A stretch of DNA of 64,000 bases from Methyloferula stellata AR4 (GTDB lineage Bacteria; Pseudomonadota; Alphaproteobacteria; Rhizobiales; Beijerinckiaceae): the NCBI RefSeq assembly GCF_000385335.1, contig NZ_ARWA01000001.1, positions 2,682,001-2,746,000 on the forward strand. Direction: 5' to 3'. A model generated the notes under the pieces. It did not search any database, was not told the DNA's origin, and was given only the letters and a program-made list of their open reading frames with translations. Positions 45,229 to 54,299 of the stretch are shown one piece after another. The position numbers and the translations under genes are program-made. Each line of letters starts with the position of its first letter. Within the stretch, counting starts at the first letter, position 1.

Positions 45229-45846
45229 GTGGCCAGAGATTTTTACGGCAGACAAATTGTCATGAGCGTAAGTCGAGAGTCTGTATCAACGGCGTGGGTG
45301 GATTGCCCAACGCGTGCATGTGCTTTAGTGGCTTGCCGACGAAGCTTTCTGGGCTTGCTCGCCATTTCTGGAATCTCGCGAGTTTTTAAAAAATTCTGGC
45401 TTTCTGTGACATACGCTTTCGCGGTTCAAACGACTGTTACGTTGGCCGATGGGATCGAACATATGAAGACCAATCCCATCGCAGCGGTTCAGATAGACCA
45501 GCTTAATGCGACCTTGCAACGACCTCTCTTCTCATCAGCTAGGCACCGACCCCCGCCGGCCGCCGCGCCCGTTGCGCAGCAGGTGCAAGCGCCCGCACCC
45601 CCGCCAGCGCCACCAAATCTTACGCTACTCGGCGTCCTGATGGAGCGGCAGGGGCTCCGTGCGATCGTACAGCCGGACGCGCCTAATAAAATTCGCATGG
45701 TAAAGATCGGCGATGAGATCGGCGGATGGAAGGTCTCTGTAATCGAGCCCCGCGAGCTCATTCTCGCGCAAGAGGAACGCAGCAGCACGTTCTCACTATT
45801 TAAAGCGCCGTCACCGGCAGGAAAGTCAAACCGTCGTTCGCACTGA
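45229..45846 (+). CDS. Type II secretion GspN/GspC-like protein
   Basis: A protein of up to 205 residues with one hydrophobic segment (about 45-70), then LNATLQRPLFSSARHRPPPA, a Pro/Ala linker, and a C-terminal HR-like domain LTLLGVLMERQGLRAIV with MVKIGDEIGGWKVSVI. This is the order of GspN/GspC-type inner-membrane proteins. No other T2SS gene is in the window, so it is an orphan. The start is uncertain; an ATG at 45463 (MKTNPIAAVQ) would give a 127-residue form without the anchor. Confidence 0.6.
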   Translation: MARDFYGRQIVMSVSRESVSTAWVDCPTRACALVACRRSFLGLLAISGISRVFKKFWLSVTYAFAVQTTVTLADGIEHMKTNPIAAVQIDQLNATLQRPLFSSARHRPPPAAAPVAQQVQAPAPPPAPPNLTLLGVLMERQGLRAIVQPDAPNKIRMVKIGDEIGGWKVSVIEPRELILAQEERSSTFSLFKAPSPAGKSNRRSH

Positions 45847-46252
45847 CATAACTACGGCAAACCTTCCTACTCACTACTGGTCTCCTCAAGGAGATACCTC
45901 CACACTGAGCATTCGCTTATCCCCCGATCTCACCGGAGATGCCATCGCATTCACGGACCTTTTGAAAATGGAACCCGAATGGGATCGGCTATTTTCGCAA
46001 AATGACAATTCCGCTCTAGGTCACGTCCCGGATCAGGTTATGCTTGCCGAGACATAAAATCGGCGGCTAATTGAAATCCTTGACATTTTGTCCTTGATCT
46101 AAGCAAGAGACGTCGTTCGGATGGGACAGGCGTGATCGCTTCATGTCATCGTAATGCGGTTGGCACTCGGTTATTTGCCGGGGGGCCGGATTTTTGTCAT
46201 GTAGAAAGCGTATTGACGGTCGGAAGACCTCGGGTGGGTAAGGGTTCCAAGA
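45847..46252. other. Intergenic region with a protein-like open frame
   Basis: 406 bp. The frame +1 relative to the GspN-like gene runs through its stop as THYWSPQGDTSTLSIRLSPD to PDQVMLAET (stop near 46056). It might be a frameshifted C-terminal extension, but no family supports it. No promoter identified. Confidence 0.35.
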
Positions 46253-47020
46253 ATGTCACTTGCAACATGGCTTTCGCCGTGGTCCGCTCAGCTGAAGCCT
46301 GGCAAGGCCGCCAAATATTTTCTTAAATGCTATTTGCCTGTAACTGCGGTTTTTTGCGCTTTCACCGCCGTTACCTTTGCTGCGTCTCATCATGGAGATG
46401 GCGACGGAGCCGAATTGAGATGGTTCAATATCCCGAGCCAGTCTCTGGAAAGCGCGCTTCAAACTTACGGTCAGACCGCTGGAGTACAAGTGCTTTACGA
46501 AAGTGCGCTTGCCGAAGGCCGGCGCTCCGTTGCAGTCGTGGGAAATCTTTCTCCGGAAGACGCCTTGCGCGTGCTTCTTTCGTCGACCGACCTCAACGTC
46601 TCCTATACGCGACCCGAAGCAATTACGATCGCGCGTGCGCCCGCCGATGATCACCTTCCGCCGGATCGTCTGCTCGAAGGTGGTGATCTGGCTCTCGACA
46701 CGCTTCGGGTGCACGCCACGGCAGATTCTGAGGAGGAGGGCCGTTTACACATCTATAGTGAGGCGCTTCGCGCCGACATTCGAGCGGCACTAGCCAAGAA
46801 CGCGCGCACACGATCCGGAACTTACCGCGTAGGCCTCAAAATTTGGATCGATGGAACTCGGTCTGTTCAAAAGACGGAGATTTTTCAATCAACCGGCGAT
46901 AGGGACCGGGATGTGGCGATCGCCGCGGCGCTTCATGGCATCTTGCTCAGCCAGACGGCGCCAGCCAACACGCCGCAGCCGGTTCGCATCAGCGTGAGCG
47001 TCCGTGCGCTGCTGCAGTAG
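46253..47020 (+). CDS. STN-domain periplasmic protein with TonB-C-like end
   Basis: A 255-residue exported protein: signal-like segment (FLKCYLPVTAVFCAFTAVTF), then an STN (secretin/TonB short N-terminal) domain, FNIPSQSLESALQTYGQTAG, VQVLYESALAEGRRS and GNLSPEDALRVLLSSTDLN. A C-terminal TonB-like fold follows (GTYRVGLKIWIDG, DVAIAAALHGILL). STN domains normally sit at the front of signal-transducing TonB-dependent receptors and contact FecR. Here the receptor barrel is missing. It is 33 bp before a tonB gene. Confidence 0.78.
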   Translation: MSLATWLSPWSAQLKPGKAAKYFLKCYLPVTAVFCAFTAVTFAASHHGDGDGAELRWFNIPSQSLESALQTYGQTAGVQVLYESALAEGRRSVAVVGNLSPEDALRVLLSSTDLNVSYTRPEAITIARAPADDHLPPDRLLEGGDLALDTLRVHATADSEEEGRLHIYSEALRADIRAALAKNARTRSGTYRVGLKIWIDGTRSVQKTEIFQSTGDRDRDVAIAAALHGILLSQTAPANTPQPVRISVSVRALLQ

Positions 47021-47053
47021 CATCCAGAGTCGTAAGAAAACAGCAGGTCTTAC

Positions 47054-47743
47054 ATGGTCGAATATGGTTTCCGGGCATCCGCGCGAGACGATGAAGCTGC
47101 CACTCCGGGGGGAGAGGTTGTCCGTTACATCCTTGTTCCTTTGACCATCACTTTGCTCTTGGGAGGTGGCGTCTATTGGCTGCGTCAAATGTCCGCCGGA
47201 TCCACGGCATCAGACTCCGGCGGATCAATACAGGTTCGGCTTTTGAATCTGCCAGATGCCATTCCAATAGCGCCCGTGAACAAGCGTGACGTGGCAGTTG
47301 ACGTAACTGCACCAAGTGAGGAACATGATCGAGCAGCATCTTTTGTCAATCCGATAGTCTCTGCCTCACTGGAGCCAGTTCAGACGTCTGCCGAGCTGGA
47401 CACAGCGAAAGCCATACCGGCACGGCTTCCCCCAGCACCGACAACCGCAACAAATCCTGCCGTGATCAAATTCGAGCGCGCTCTGCTGCATCATATTGCG
47501 CGCTTCCAAACCTATCCCGCTGCAGCCAGACGCAATCACACGGAAGGGACAGTTCTTGTTCGGTTTTCCATCCGCCGTGACGGCACGATCGCGACGATGC
47601 AAGTAAAGACGAGCAGCGGCACCTCCATCCTAGATCAAGCGGCGCTGGAAACGCTGCGCCGAGCTCAGCCCCTTCCTCACATTCCATCGGAGCTGCCAGA
47701 CGAGCTCAGCATCCTATTGCCGATCGCCTTTGATCTTTCGTAA
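47054..47743 (+). CDS. TonB-family energy transducer
   Basis: A 229-residue protein with a single inner-membrane helix (about 25-44, YILVPLTITLLLGGGVYWL), a periplasmic spacer with few prolines (ARLPPAPTTATNP), and a TonB C-terminal domain: HHIARFQTYPAAARRNHTEG, VLVRFSIRRDGTIATMQVKT and ALETLRRAQPLPHIP. It would couple the proton-motive force to an outer-membrane partner. Second TonB of the window (other at 54300); forms a pair with the STN protein. Confidence 0.85.
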   Translation: MVEYGFRASARDDEAATPGGEVVRYILVPLTITLLLGGGVYWLRQMSAGSTASDSGGSIQVRLLNLPDAIPIAPVNKRDVAVDVTAPSEEHDRAASFVNPIVSASLEPVQTSAELDTAKAIPARLPPAPTTATNPAVIKFERALLHHIARFQTYPAAARRNHTEGTVLVRFSIRRDGTIATMQVKTSSGTSILDQAALETLRRAQPLPHIPSELPDELSILLPIAFDLS

Positions 47744-48722
47744 GACAAGGCCAAGGGCAGGAGCCCAGTGCGTCGATCCATAGGCGTCATATTTTTTCAA
47801 TAGAGCCCAGTGCAGCAGAGCATGGCAACCGCACCTCGGATGAGCCCTCTAAAGGAAAGCGGCAGGGAGTGACGTGAGGCCAGCGAATTTACACAATCTA
47901 TGGCCGGCACTCGTGATCAGTTCTTCCGGTGCCCGCTTGGACGATCCTTTCCGCTACTTTCAGCTCCAACGATTTCGACGATACCCGCGGCCTTGATTGG
48001 ATCGAAACTTGTCGCGTCGACCTGTGGGGCGGAGCTGTCGATTATTTTCCTCGCGCTGCCATCGATGTCTCAAATCCTGATTCCACGTAAGCGAAAGCTC
48101 CCTGTCGCGCCTGCAAAGAACCGCTTGTCCGCCGTTCTTGCAGACGGTGACTGAGTTTAAGCCCGGCCTTGAAAGCTTATCCCCAAGGATGGTTTCAAAA
48201 GGGGTCAGTAATGGTGTCCCGCGGCTTCATAGGGAGCTTCAATCGAGACGCAAGGTATTGTGCGGCAAAGCGTAATCGTGAGTTGTCGCCCCGGCGGCCC
48301 GTAGCCCAAAACTCGATCCGCTTTCAAACCCGCTCGCGATGGGCGTCGTGCCCTTGATGGAAAGCAAGCCTGGCACAGGCCGACAGGTTACTCATGTCAT
48401 CTTATTCATGAGACCATAAGATTTCCGTCAAATCTACTTCGGGTTCAGTGCATCTCAGTTGTCTGGAACATTAGGGCCTCGTTGATTGGCTCGAATAACC
48501 CACTCGTGCGAATTATAAAGCACGGGGTTCGCCTAGTGTGATCAAATTTTTAGTATCGTTTATGAGCATGAGACCCCTATGTTTGCTGGAACCAAGTCTT
48601 TGGGAGTACGAAAGGCGAATCGAGGCAAAGTTAGCGTCATACGCATCTGCCCACTCTGCTGGTGGTAGGAAAGCGGCTCTAATTCTCATGCGGACGAGAT
48701 AGACCTTGGAATTCGATTGGCT
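47744..48722. other. Intergenic region upstream of fecR
   Basis: 979 bp where an ECF sigma gene (fecI) would be expected, but none is readable. A 46-codon frame at 48562-48702 (MSMRPLCLLEPSLWEYERRI and so on) ends 20 bp before fecR; its reality is doubtful. No other feature seen. Confidence 0.45.
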
Positions 48723-49721
48723 ATGAGTGAACTCGATAACGACCCGCTTGATGAGGTGACGCGGCAGGCGCTCGATTGGGTCACCCGCCTCAAGACGGGC
48801 GATCCGAAGCAGAGCGATCTCGATGCATGCCGCGCGTGGCGGGCACAATCTCCAGAGCACGAGACGCGCTTTCGCGAAGCCGCAAGGCTTTGGAGCCAAT
48901 TGCGAATTGCCGCCGCAGAACTCCGTGAGGAAGAGGCGACCAGACGCGCCCCGGAACCGGTCATCGCTTCGCCTCTGTCAGCTGCTCGCTATCTCCTTGG
49001 GCGCCGCGCTTTTCTCAGTGGAGCTGTAGCCACCTCGGTTGCGGCCTATATGGTTGTGCGCCCTCCATTCGAGCTTTGGCCGTCGCTAGCTGAACTCCGA
49101 GCGGACTATCGCACCGCAAAAGGCGAGCAGCGTCGAGTGGACCTCGGCGGTGGGGCTACCATGGAAATGAATACGCAAACGAGCATTCGCTTGAAGGCCC
49201 TGGCAGGCGGACTTGAGATCGACTTGATTTCTGGAGAAGCACTCGTCGAAACGCGAGCTGCACCGGATAATCCCCTCGTTTTAAGGGCTGGAGACGGTTT
49301 CATCTCTTCGTACGACGCCGCGAGATTTAACGTCCGCTGCCTCGACGAACAAGTCGAGGTGACCTGCCTTCAGGGCACCGTGAATGTTGAGCAAAACCAG
49401 CAATCCGTGCGTATCCAAGCCCATCAGGAAATTACTTATACCGACCAGGGATTAGGCGTGTTGACTGCAGCCGACCCGGCAGACCGCACGTCATGGCAGA
49501 ACAAATCCCTGATTTTCCGCAACCGGCCGCTCTATGAAGTCGTCAAGGAGGTGAACCGTTATCTGCCAGGCCGGATCGTCGTCACCAATGCGGCGCTTGG
49601 CAAAAAGGTCGTGAACGGCACCTTTCAGATCGATCGTCTTAATGATGTCATCGGGCAGGTTCAACAATTGTTCGGTGCCCATGTCATTTCACTGCCTGGT
49701 GGGCTCACGCTTTTAAGTTGA
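48723..49721 (+). CDS. FecR-family anti-sigma/signal-transduction protein
   Basis: A 332-residue inner-membrane regulator. N-terminal DUF4880 domain (RQALDWVTRLKTGDPKQSDL, CRAWRAQSPEHETRFREAAR), membrane segment near 97-115 (AFLSGAVATSVAAYMVV), periplasmic FecR domain (RRVDLGGGATMEMNTQTSIR, LISGEALVET) and a C-terminal DUF4974-like domain (LIFRNRPLYEVVKEVNRYLP). FecR proteins read outer-membrane receptor status and control an ECF sigma factor. No fecI is adjacent. It heads the TPS-Ton locus, probably as its regulator. TTG 48717 is an alternative start. Confidence 0.9.
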   Translation: MSELDNDPLDEVTRQALDWVTRLKTGDPKQSDLDACRAWRAQSPEHETRFREAARLWSQLRIAAAELREEEATRRAPEPVIASPLSAARYLLGRRAFLSGAVATSVAAYMVVRPPFELWPSLAELRADYRTAKGEQRRVDLGGGATMEMNTQTSIRLKALAGGLEIDLISGEALVETRAAPDNPLVLRAGDGFISSYDAARFNVRCLDEQVEVTCLQGTVNVEQNQQSVRIQAHQEITYTDQGLGVLTAADPADRTSWQNKSLIFRNRPLYEVVKEVNRYLPGRIVVTNAALGKKVVNGTFQIDRLNDVIGQVQQLFGAHVISLPGGLTLLS

Positions 49722-50077
49722 CCTTTAAATAAGTTGAGCTTCGAAAGTCGGTGGGCCTCGACGCCCACTCTCATATATGGTTGGCCCGGACTGCGATCCG
49801 CCAGTCACTTCATCGCGTCGGCAACGTATTATGCGATACCGGCCCATGGGCCGAGATGCGCGATTTCCTAAAAGAGCGATGTCATTTCATCGTCATGATG
49901 GGATGTTTCTTTTAGAGGTTGAACTTTATTATTTTCTGTCCCGACAGCCGGAGACCCGCGGCTCTGACGGCGCCATAGCGGCCACGCCCAACAAATCAAC
50001 ACCTGCGACAAGAAAGTTCTGCGGGTTAGGCATCGCGCAGTTGTCCTAAACCCTGAGGTACGAAGTAACGCCCCGAA
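49722..50077. other. Intergenic region before tpsB
   Basis: 356 bp, no gene. It probably contains the promoter of the tpsB-exbB-exbD-tonB operon, but no consensus site is clear. Confidence 0.5.
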
Positions 50078-51859
50078 ATGCAGGGAAGTGTGCGTATCCG
50101 AAAATGGCTCGGGGGCGCCAAGTTGAAGAGTACAGTTCGTGGCCGGATTCGAAGTTGTGGAACTTCCACGGTGCCGCTCGTCCAGACGGACGTGGTTGCC
50201 GCGGTCGCGCTCGTCCTTTTCTTGAGCTTCGATCAGTTTGCTATGGCCGATCCAGGTGGGCAGGTATCGATCACGGAGGCTGGTCAGGCGCAGGAGGCTG
50301 ACCAGAAAAAGAGTCCGACGACCAAGCCGAAAGCGCTCGAACGTTTTGAAATCGATGAATATCGCATACAGGGCGCCAAAGCGCTTGAGCAGATTGTTGT
50401 CGAGGAAGCTGTTTATCCATTCCTCGGTCCAAACCGGACGCCGGAGGATGTCGAGAAGGCGCGCGCCGCTCTTGAAAAAGTCTATCACGATCAAGGCTAC
50501 CAGGCTGTCGTCGTGTCGATCCCACAACAGAACGCATCCACCGGCGTGATTACGCTTGTTGTTTCCGAAAATCGCGTCGGGCGTGTGCGGGTCAAAGGTG
50601 CACGCTATTATGACCCTGATACGATCAAGCGCGGCGCTCCTGCGGTCGCCGAAGGGAAGATCGTCAATTTCAACGACGTAACCAAGGACATTGTAGGCCT
50701 GAACCAATGGCCGGATCGCCGTGTCACACCAGCGCTCAAGGCTGGTGTTGCGCCCGGCACGGTCGATATCGATCTCAATGTCGAGGACAAGGTCCCGTAC
50801 CACGGAAACGTTGAATTCAACAATCGGAAGTCACCTGGAACGACGCCCTTCCGTATCACCTCGACGTTTCACTATGACAATCTGTGGCAGCTCGGCAATT
50901 CTTTCAGTTTCACTTACCAAGTTGCGCCGGAGCGTGTGAAGGACGCGCAGGTTTTCTCGGCCTCGTATCTCGCGCGCATCCCCGAATTCGAATACCTGAG
51001 CCTATTGATGTATGGCCTCAAATCGAACAGTGATGTTGCAACGATCGGCGGCACCGATGTTGTCGGACCGGGCGAGGTGGCGGGCGCCCGCATCGTTCTG
51101 ACATTGCCAACGCGAGAGAATTTCTTCCACACCGTCTCGTTTGGCGCCGACTACAAGCACTTCGAACAGGTTGTCGGCGAGAACGTAGCAAGCGATTCAA
51201 CACCCGTCACATATGCGCCCATTGTTCTCAGTTACAATGCGAGCTGGCAAACCGAGGGCGCGCTGACGCAGCTCACCGCCGCGGCGACGTTTGGATTGCG
51301 CGGTATTGGCAGCTCGCCCGCCGAGTTCGACGCCAAACGCTATAATGCGCAGGCCAATTTCATGCACGTCAATGCTGACGTGTCGCACACGCATGACCTG
51401 CCGGCAGGCTTTCAGGTCTATGGCAGATTGGCCGGGCAACTCTCCGATCAACCGCTTGTCTCAAGCGAGCAAAGCTCGTTGGGAGGTCTTGATACGGTGC
51501 GCGGTTATCTCGAATCGGAAGTGCTTGCCGACGACAGTCTGTACGGAACGCTCGAGTTCCGAAGTCCGAACCTTGGGCCGATGCTGACCAAGGCGCTCGA
51601 GGATAACGGAAGCCATACGGCCAATTTCTTCAATGAGTGGCGTTTCTTTGGCTTTGCCGACGGGGCGACTTCGTTCATCCACGATCCACTGTCCGAACAA
51701 CAGGCGCATTTCAATCTGTGGAGCTATGGAATCGGCACCAAGTTCAAGCTCTCCGACTATTTCAACGGAATGGTGGTGTTGAGCGTACCCATGATCAGTC
51801 AAACTTACACGCAAGCACGAGATCCACGCATGAATTTCCGAGTCTGGGGGGAATTTTGA
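50078..51859 (+). CDS. TpsB-type two-partner secretion transporter (ShlB/FhaC family)
   Basis: A 593-residue outer-membrane Omp85-family transporter. A long signal region (hydrophobic VVAAVALVLFLSFDQFA) is followed by a POTRA_2 domain (about 88-165: EIDEYRIQGAKALEQIVVEE, QNASTGVITLVVSENRVGRV), a second POTRA-like segment and the ShlB barrel with the L6 motif DTVRGYLES (Val474-Tyr477). It ends in the aromatic FRVWGEF expected of barrels. It exports a TPS-domain exoprotein, here surely the TpsA at 60445. The ExbB fusion gene begins 2 bp after its stop. Confidence 0.93.
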   Translation: MQGSVRIRKWLGGAKLKSTVRGRIRSCGTSTVPLVQTDVVAAVALVLFLSFDQFAMADPGGQVSITEAGQAQEADQKKSPTTKPKALERFEIDEYRIQGAKALEQIVVEEAVYPFLGPNRTPEDVEKARAALEKVYHDQGYQAVVVSIPQQNASTGVITLVVSENRVGRVRVKGARYYDPDTIKRGAPAVAEGKIVNFNDVTKDIVGLNQWPDRRVTPALKAGVAPGTVDIDLNVEDKVPYHGNVEFNNRKSPGTTPFRITSTFHYDNLWQLGNSFSFTYQVAPERVKDAQVFSASYLARIPEFEYLSLLMYGLKSNSDVATIGGTDVVGPGEVAGARIVLTLPTRENFFHTVSFGADYKHFEQVVGENVASDSTPVTYAPIVLSYNASWQTEGALTQLTAAATFGLRGIGSSPAEFDAKRYNAQANFMHVNADVSHTHDLPAGFQVYGRLAGQLSDQPLVSSEQSSLGGLDTVRGYLESEVLADDSLYGTLEFRSPNLGPMLTKALEDNGSHTANFFNEWRFFGFADGATSFIHDPLSEQQAHFNLWSYGIGTKFKLSDYFNGMVVLSVPMISQTYTQARDPRMNFRVWGEF

Positions 51860-51861
51860 AT

Positions 51862-53889
51862 ATGCCTCTCACTCTTCTGCAAAAAGGCCCCATCATGCCC
51901 CTAACGCACAACCGGGTTTTCTCAATTCTCTGGGCCTGTGTCTTTTTCGGCCTCTTCGTGTGGTCGAGTTCTGCTTCGGCTTGGTGGAACGACGATTGGT
52001 CGATGCGCAAGAAGATCACGCTCGATACGAGTCCGACGGGCGGCAACATTACCGAGCCGATCAACGGCATGACGGTCTTGATCCGATTGCATGCCGGCAA
52101 TTTCCGATTCGGCCAGGCGAAAGATGATGCGAGCGATCTGAGATTTGTCGCGGGCGATGACAAGACGCCGCTTAAATTCCATATCGAGCATTACGATCCT
52201 CTGCTCGCTGAAGGGTTGGCCTGGGTCTATCTTCCGGATTTGAAGCCTGGCAGCAAGGAAGATATCTGGCTTTATTATGGGAATAAAAAAGCGGCCGCCG
52301 GCGGCGATGCGAAGGGCAGCTACGATGGAGATCAGCTTCTAGACTATCATTTCGCGGAGAAGGGTACGCCGGCCCAGGATTCCTCCGTCTGGGCCAATCA
52401 TGCGCAAAGCGTCGGTGTCACCGCCGAAGGGTCGATCATCGGCACAGGCCTAAGGCTCGACGGAACATTACGCTTCACGCTTCCGGCCTCGCCGTCGCTT
52501 GCCATTCCAGACAACGCCGCAATGACTTGGTCGGTTTGGGTCAAGCCGGCCTCGCTGCAACGCAATGCGGTCATCTATTCGCGCCGCGACGGGTCTAACG
52601 CACTGCTGATCGGCATCGATGATGGCGCGCCCTTCGTTGAAGTGACCAATAATGGCACGGTTCAGCGCAGCGCTGCCGGCGCACCTGTTGCCCCGAATGG
52701 CTGGCACCATCTCGCGCTCAGCGCCACACCCGGCCTCGTTACGCTCTACCTCGACGGCGCATCTTACGCGACGTTGAATGCAACCTTACCGGCTTTGAAC
52801 AGCACCGCCTTGCTGGGCGGCGATAGCGCGCCTCCCGCCGCTTCGCCGCCTCCGGCGGATACGTCCAGCGCGTCCTCGGCATCCCCACCCGCGGCCGATG
52901 CGCAGGCGGCCGCAGGCGGTGCTCAGGCTCCGGCGGGCGACGCGCAGATTCCCGCCTCTGCGCAGGCGCCCGCCGGGCCGGCCTATACAGGTTTCGCTGG
53001 AGATCTAGACGAGCTTGAGATTGCAAAGGTCGCGCGCTCCGCTGGCTATATCAAAGCCGCAGCAGAAGAGCAGGGCGCGGATCACGCCAAATTCGTCACC
53101 TACAGCGTGGATGAAGAAACTGCGAGCTGGTTCAGCGGCTATTTCGCGGTGATCTTGAAATCCGTGACGCTCGATGGCTGGGTTGTTATCGGGATCCTGG
53201 TCTTCATGGCCGTCGTCAGTTGGGTCGTGATGATCGACAAGGCGATGTTCGTTGGTCGGCAGCGCAAGGCGAATGTGCGCTTCATGAGAATCTACCGCCA
53301 ATTAACGACCAGCGTCGCAATGGCCGAAGGCGACGAGGTGGACAAGCTCGAAAATGAATCAGGCTTGTTGGCGCCTCAGATGCAGAAAGCGCTGCGTCAT
53401 TCCTCGCTCTATCGACTTTATAGGGTCGGGCAGGAGGAACTCGGTTTCCTCATGACCGGTTATCAGCGGGGTGGTATCTTGACGGCCCAAGCGATTGCGG
53501 CATTACGCGCTGAACTCGATGCTGGCTTTGCCATCGAGAGCCAAAAACTTAACCGGCTCATGGTGCTTCTAACGATAGCGATCTCCGGCGGCCCGTTTCT
53601 CGGCCTCCTCGGAACCGTCGTGGGTGTCATGATTACCTTCGCGGCAATCGCGGCCTCTGGAGACGTCAACGTAAACGCCATCGCGCCTGGCATCGCCGCC
53701 GCGCTTGTCGCGACGGTCGCGGGTCTCGGTGTCGCGATCCCAGCGCTCTTTGGCTATAATTATCTCATTACTCAAATCAAAGATCTGTCCACGGACATGC
53801 AGGTCTTCGTCGATAAATTCACGACGCGGACCGCTGCTCGCTACGCGATTCATTCGCTGCAGCGCCAACAACCCCTGGCTGCGGAGTAG
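51862..53889 (+). CDS. DUF2341-LamG-ExbB fusion: MotA/TolQ/ExbB proton channel with lectin-like domain
   Basis: A 675-residue fusion (664 if it starts at ATG 51895, whose AAAAGG ribosome site is good). Signal peptide ending SSSASA, then DUF2341 (WWNDDWSMRKKITLDTSPTG, WVYLPDLKPGSKEDIWLYYG), a LamG/concanavalin-like domain (TWSVWVKPASLQRNAVIYSR, GWHHLALSATPGLVTLYLDG), an Ala/Pro/Gln-rich linker (about 325-375), then an ExbB-type channel: TM1 near 427-450, TM2 near 565-590 (GGPFLGLLGTVVGVMITF) and TM3 near 610-635 (AALVATVAGLGVAIPALFGY). The lectin half would lie in the periplasm. It forms the stator with ExbD and TonB downstream. Confidence 0.92.
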   Translation: MPLTLLQKGPIMPLTHNRVFSILWACVFFGLFVWSSSASAWWNDDWSMRKKITLDTSPTGGNITEPINGMTVLIRLHAGNFRFGQAKDDASDLRFVAGDDKTPLKFHIEHYDPLLAEGLAWVYLPDLKPGSKEDIWLYYGNKKAAAGGDAKGSYDGDQLLDYHFAEKGTPAQDSSVWANHAQSVGVTAEGSIIGTGLRLDGTLRFTLPASPSLAIPDNAAMTWSVWVKPASLQRNAVIYSRRDGSNALLIGIDDGAPFVEVTNNGTVQRSAAGAPVAPNGWHHLALSATPGLVTLYLDGASYATLNATLPALNSTALLGGDSAPPAASPPPADTSSASSASPPAADAQAAAGGAQAPAGDAQIPASAQAPAGPAYTGFAGDLDELEIAKVARSAGYIKAAAEEQGADHAKFVTYSVDEETASWFSGYFAVILKSVTLDGWVVIGILVFMAVVSWVVMIDKAMFVGRQRKANVRFMRIYRQLTTSVAMAEGDEVDKLENESGLLAPQMQKALRHSSLYRLYRVGQEELGFLMTGYQRGGILTAQAIAALRAELDAGFAIESQKLNRLMVLLTIAISGGPFLGLLGTVVGVMITFAAIAASGDVNVNAIAPGIAAALVATVAGLGVAIPALFGYNYLITQIKDLSTDMQVFVDKFTTRTAARYAIHSLQRQQPLAAE

Positions 53890-53893
53890 CGCG

Positions 53894-54298
53894 ATGCAGA
53901 TTCAAGCCGACAGCAAGCCCTATGACGACATCAACATCACCCCGATGCTCGATCTCGCCTATGTGCTGCTCATCATTTTTATTGTGATGACGACGGCGAC
54001 CGTGCAGGGCATGAAGGTCAACCTTCCCAAGGCCAGCGCGGCGCCCAGCTTAGCGCAACAAACGACAAAGGCCATTACTGTTTCAAGCGAAGGCAAGATT
54101 TTTCTCGACACGATCCCCGTGACGCTCACGGAGCTCGAGCAAAGGCTTATCCAACAAAAGGCACTGACACCGGAATTCCCGGTCGTGCTGCGCGGCGACA
54201 GTCAAACGCAATACCAAAATGTGATGGACGTCCTCGATCTCCTCGGACGCTTGAACATCACGCAAGTGGGGCTCGCAACCAAGCCGCTGGTGAAGTGA
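53894..54298 (+). CDS. exbD: ExbD/TolR-family protein
   Basis: A 134-residue one-helix stator partner: DDINITPMLDLAYVLLIIFI carries the proton-carrying Asp before the membrane segment. The periplasmic domain ends VVLRGDSQTQYQNVMDVLDL and NITQVGLATKPLV. The start at 53894 is 4 bp after the ExbB stop and the stop is 1 bp before the TonB start. The frame opens further upstream but inside ExbB. Confidence 0.93.
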   Translation: MQIQADSKPYDDINITPMLDLAYVLLIIFIVMTTATVQGMKVNLPKASAAPSLAQQTTKAITVSSEGKIFLDTIPVTLTELEQRLIQQKALTPEFPVVLRGDSQTQYQNVMDVLDLLGRLNITQVGLATKPLVK

Positions 54299-54299
54299 C

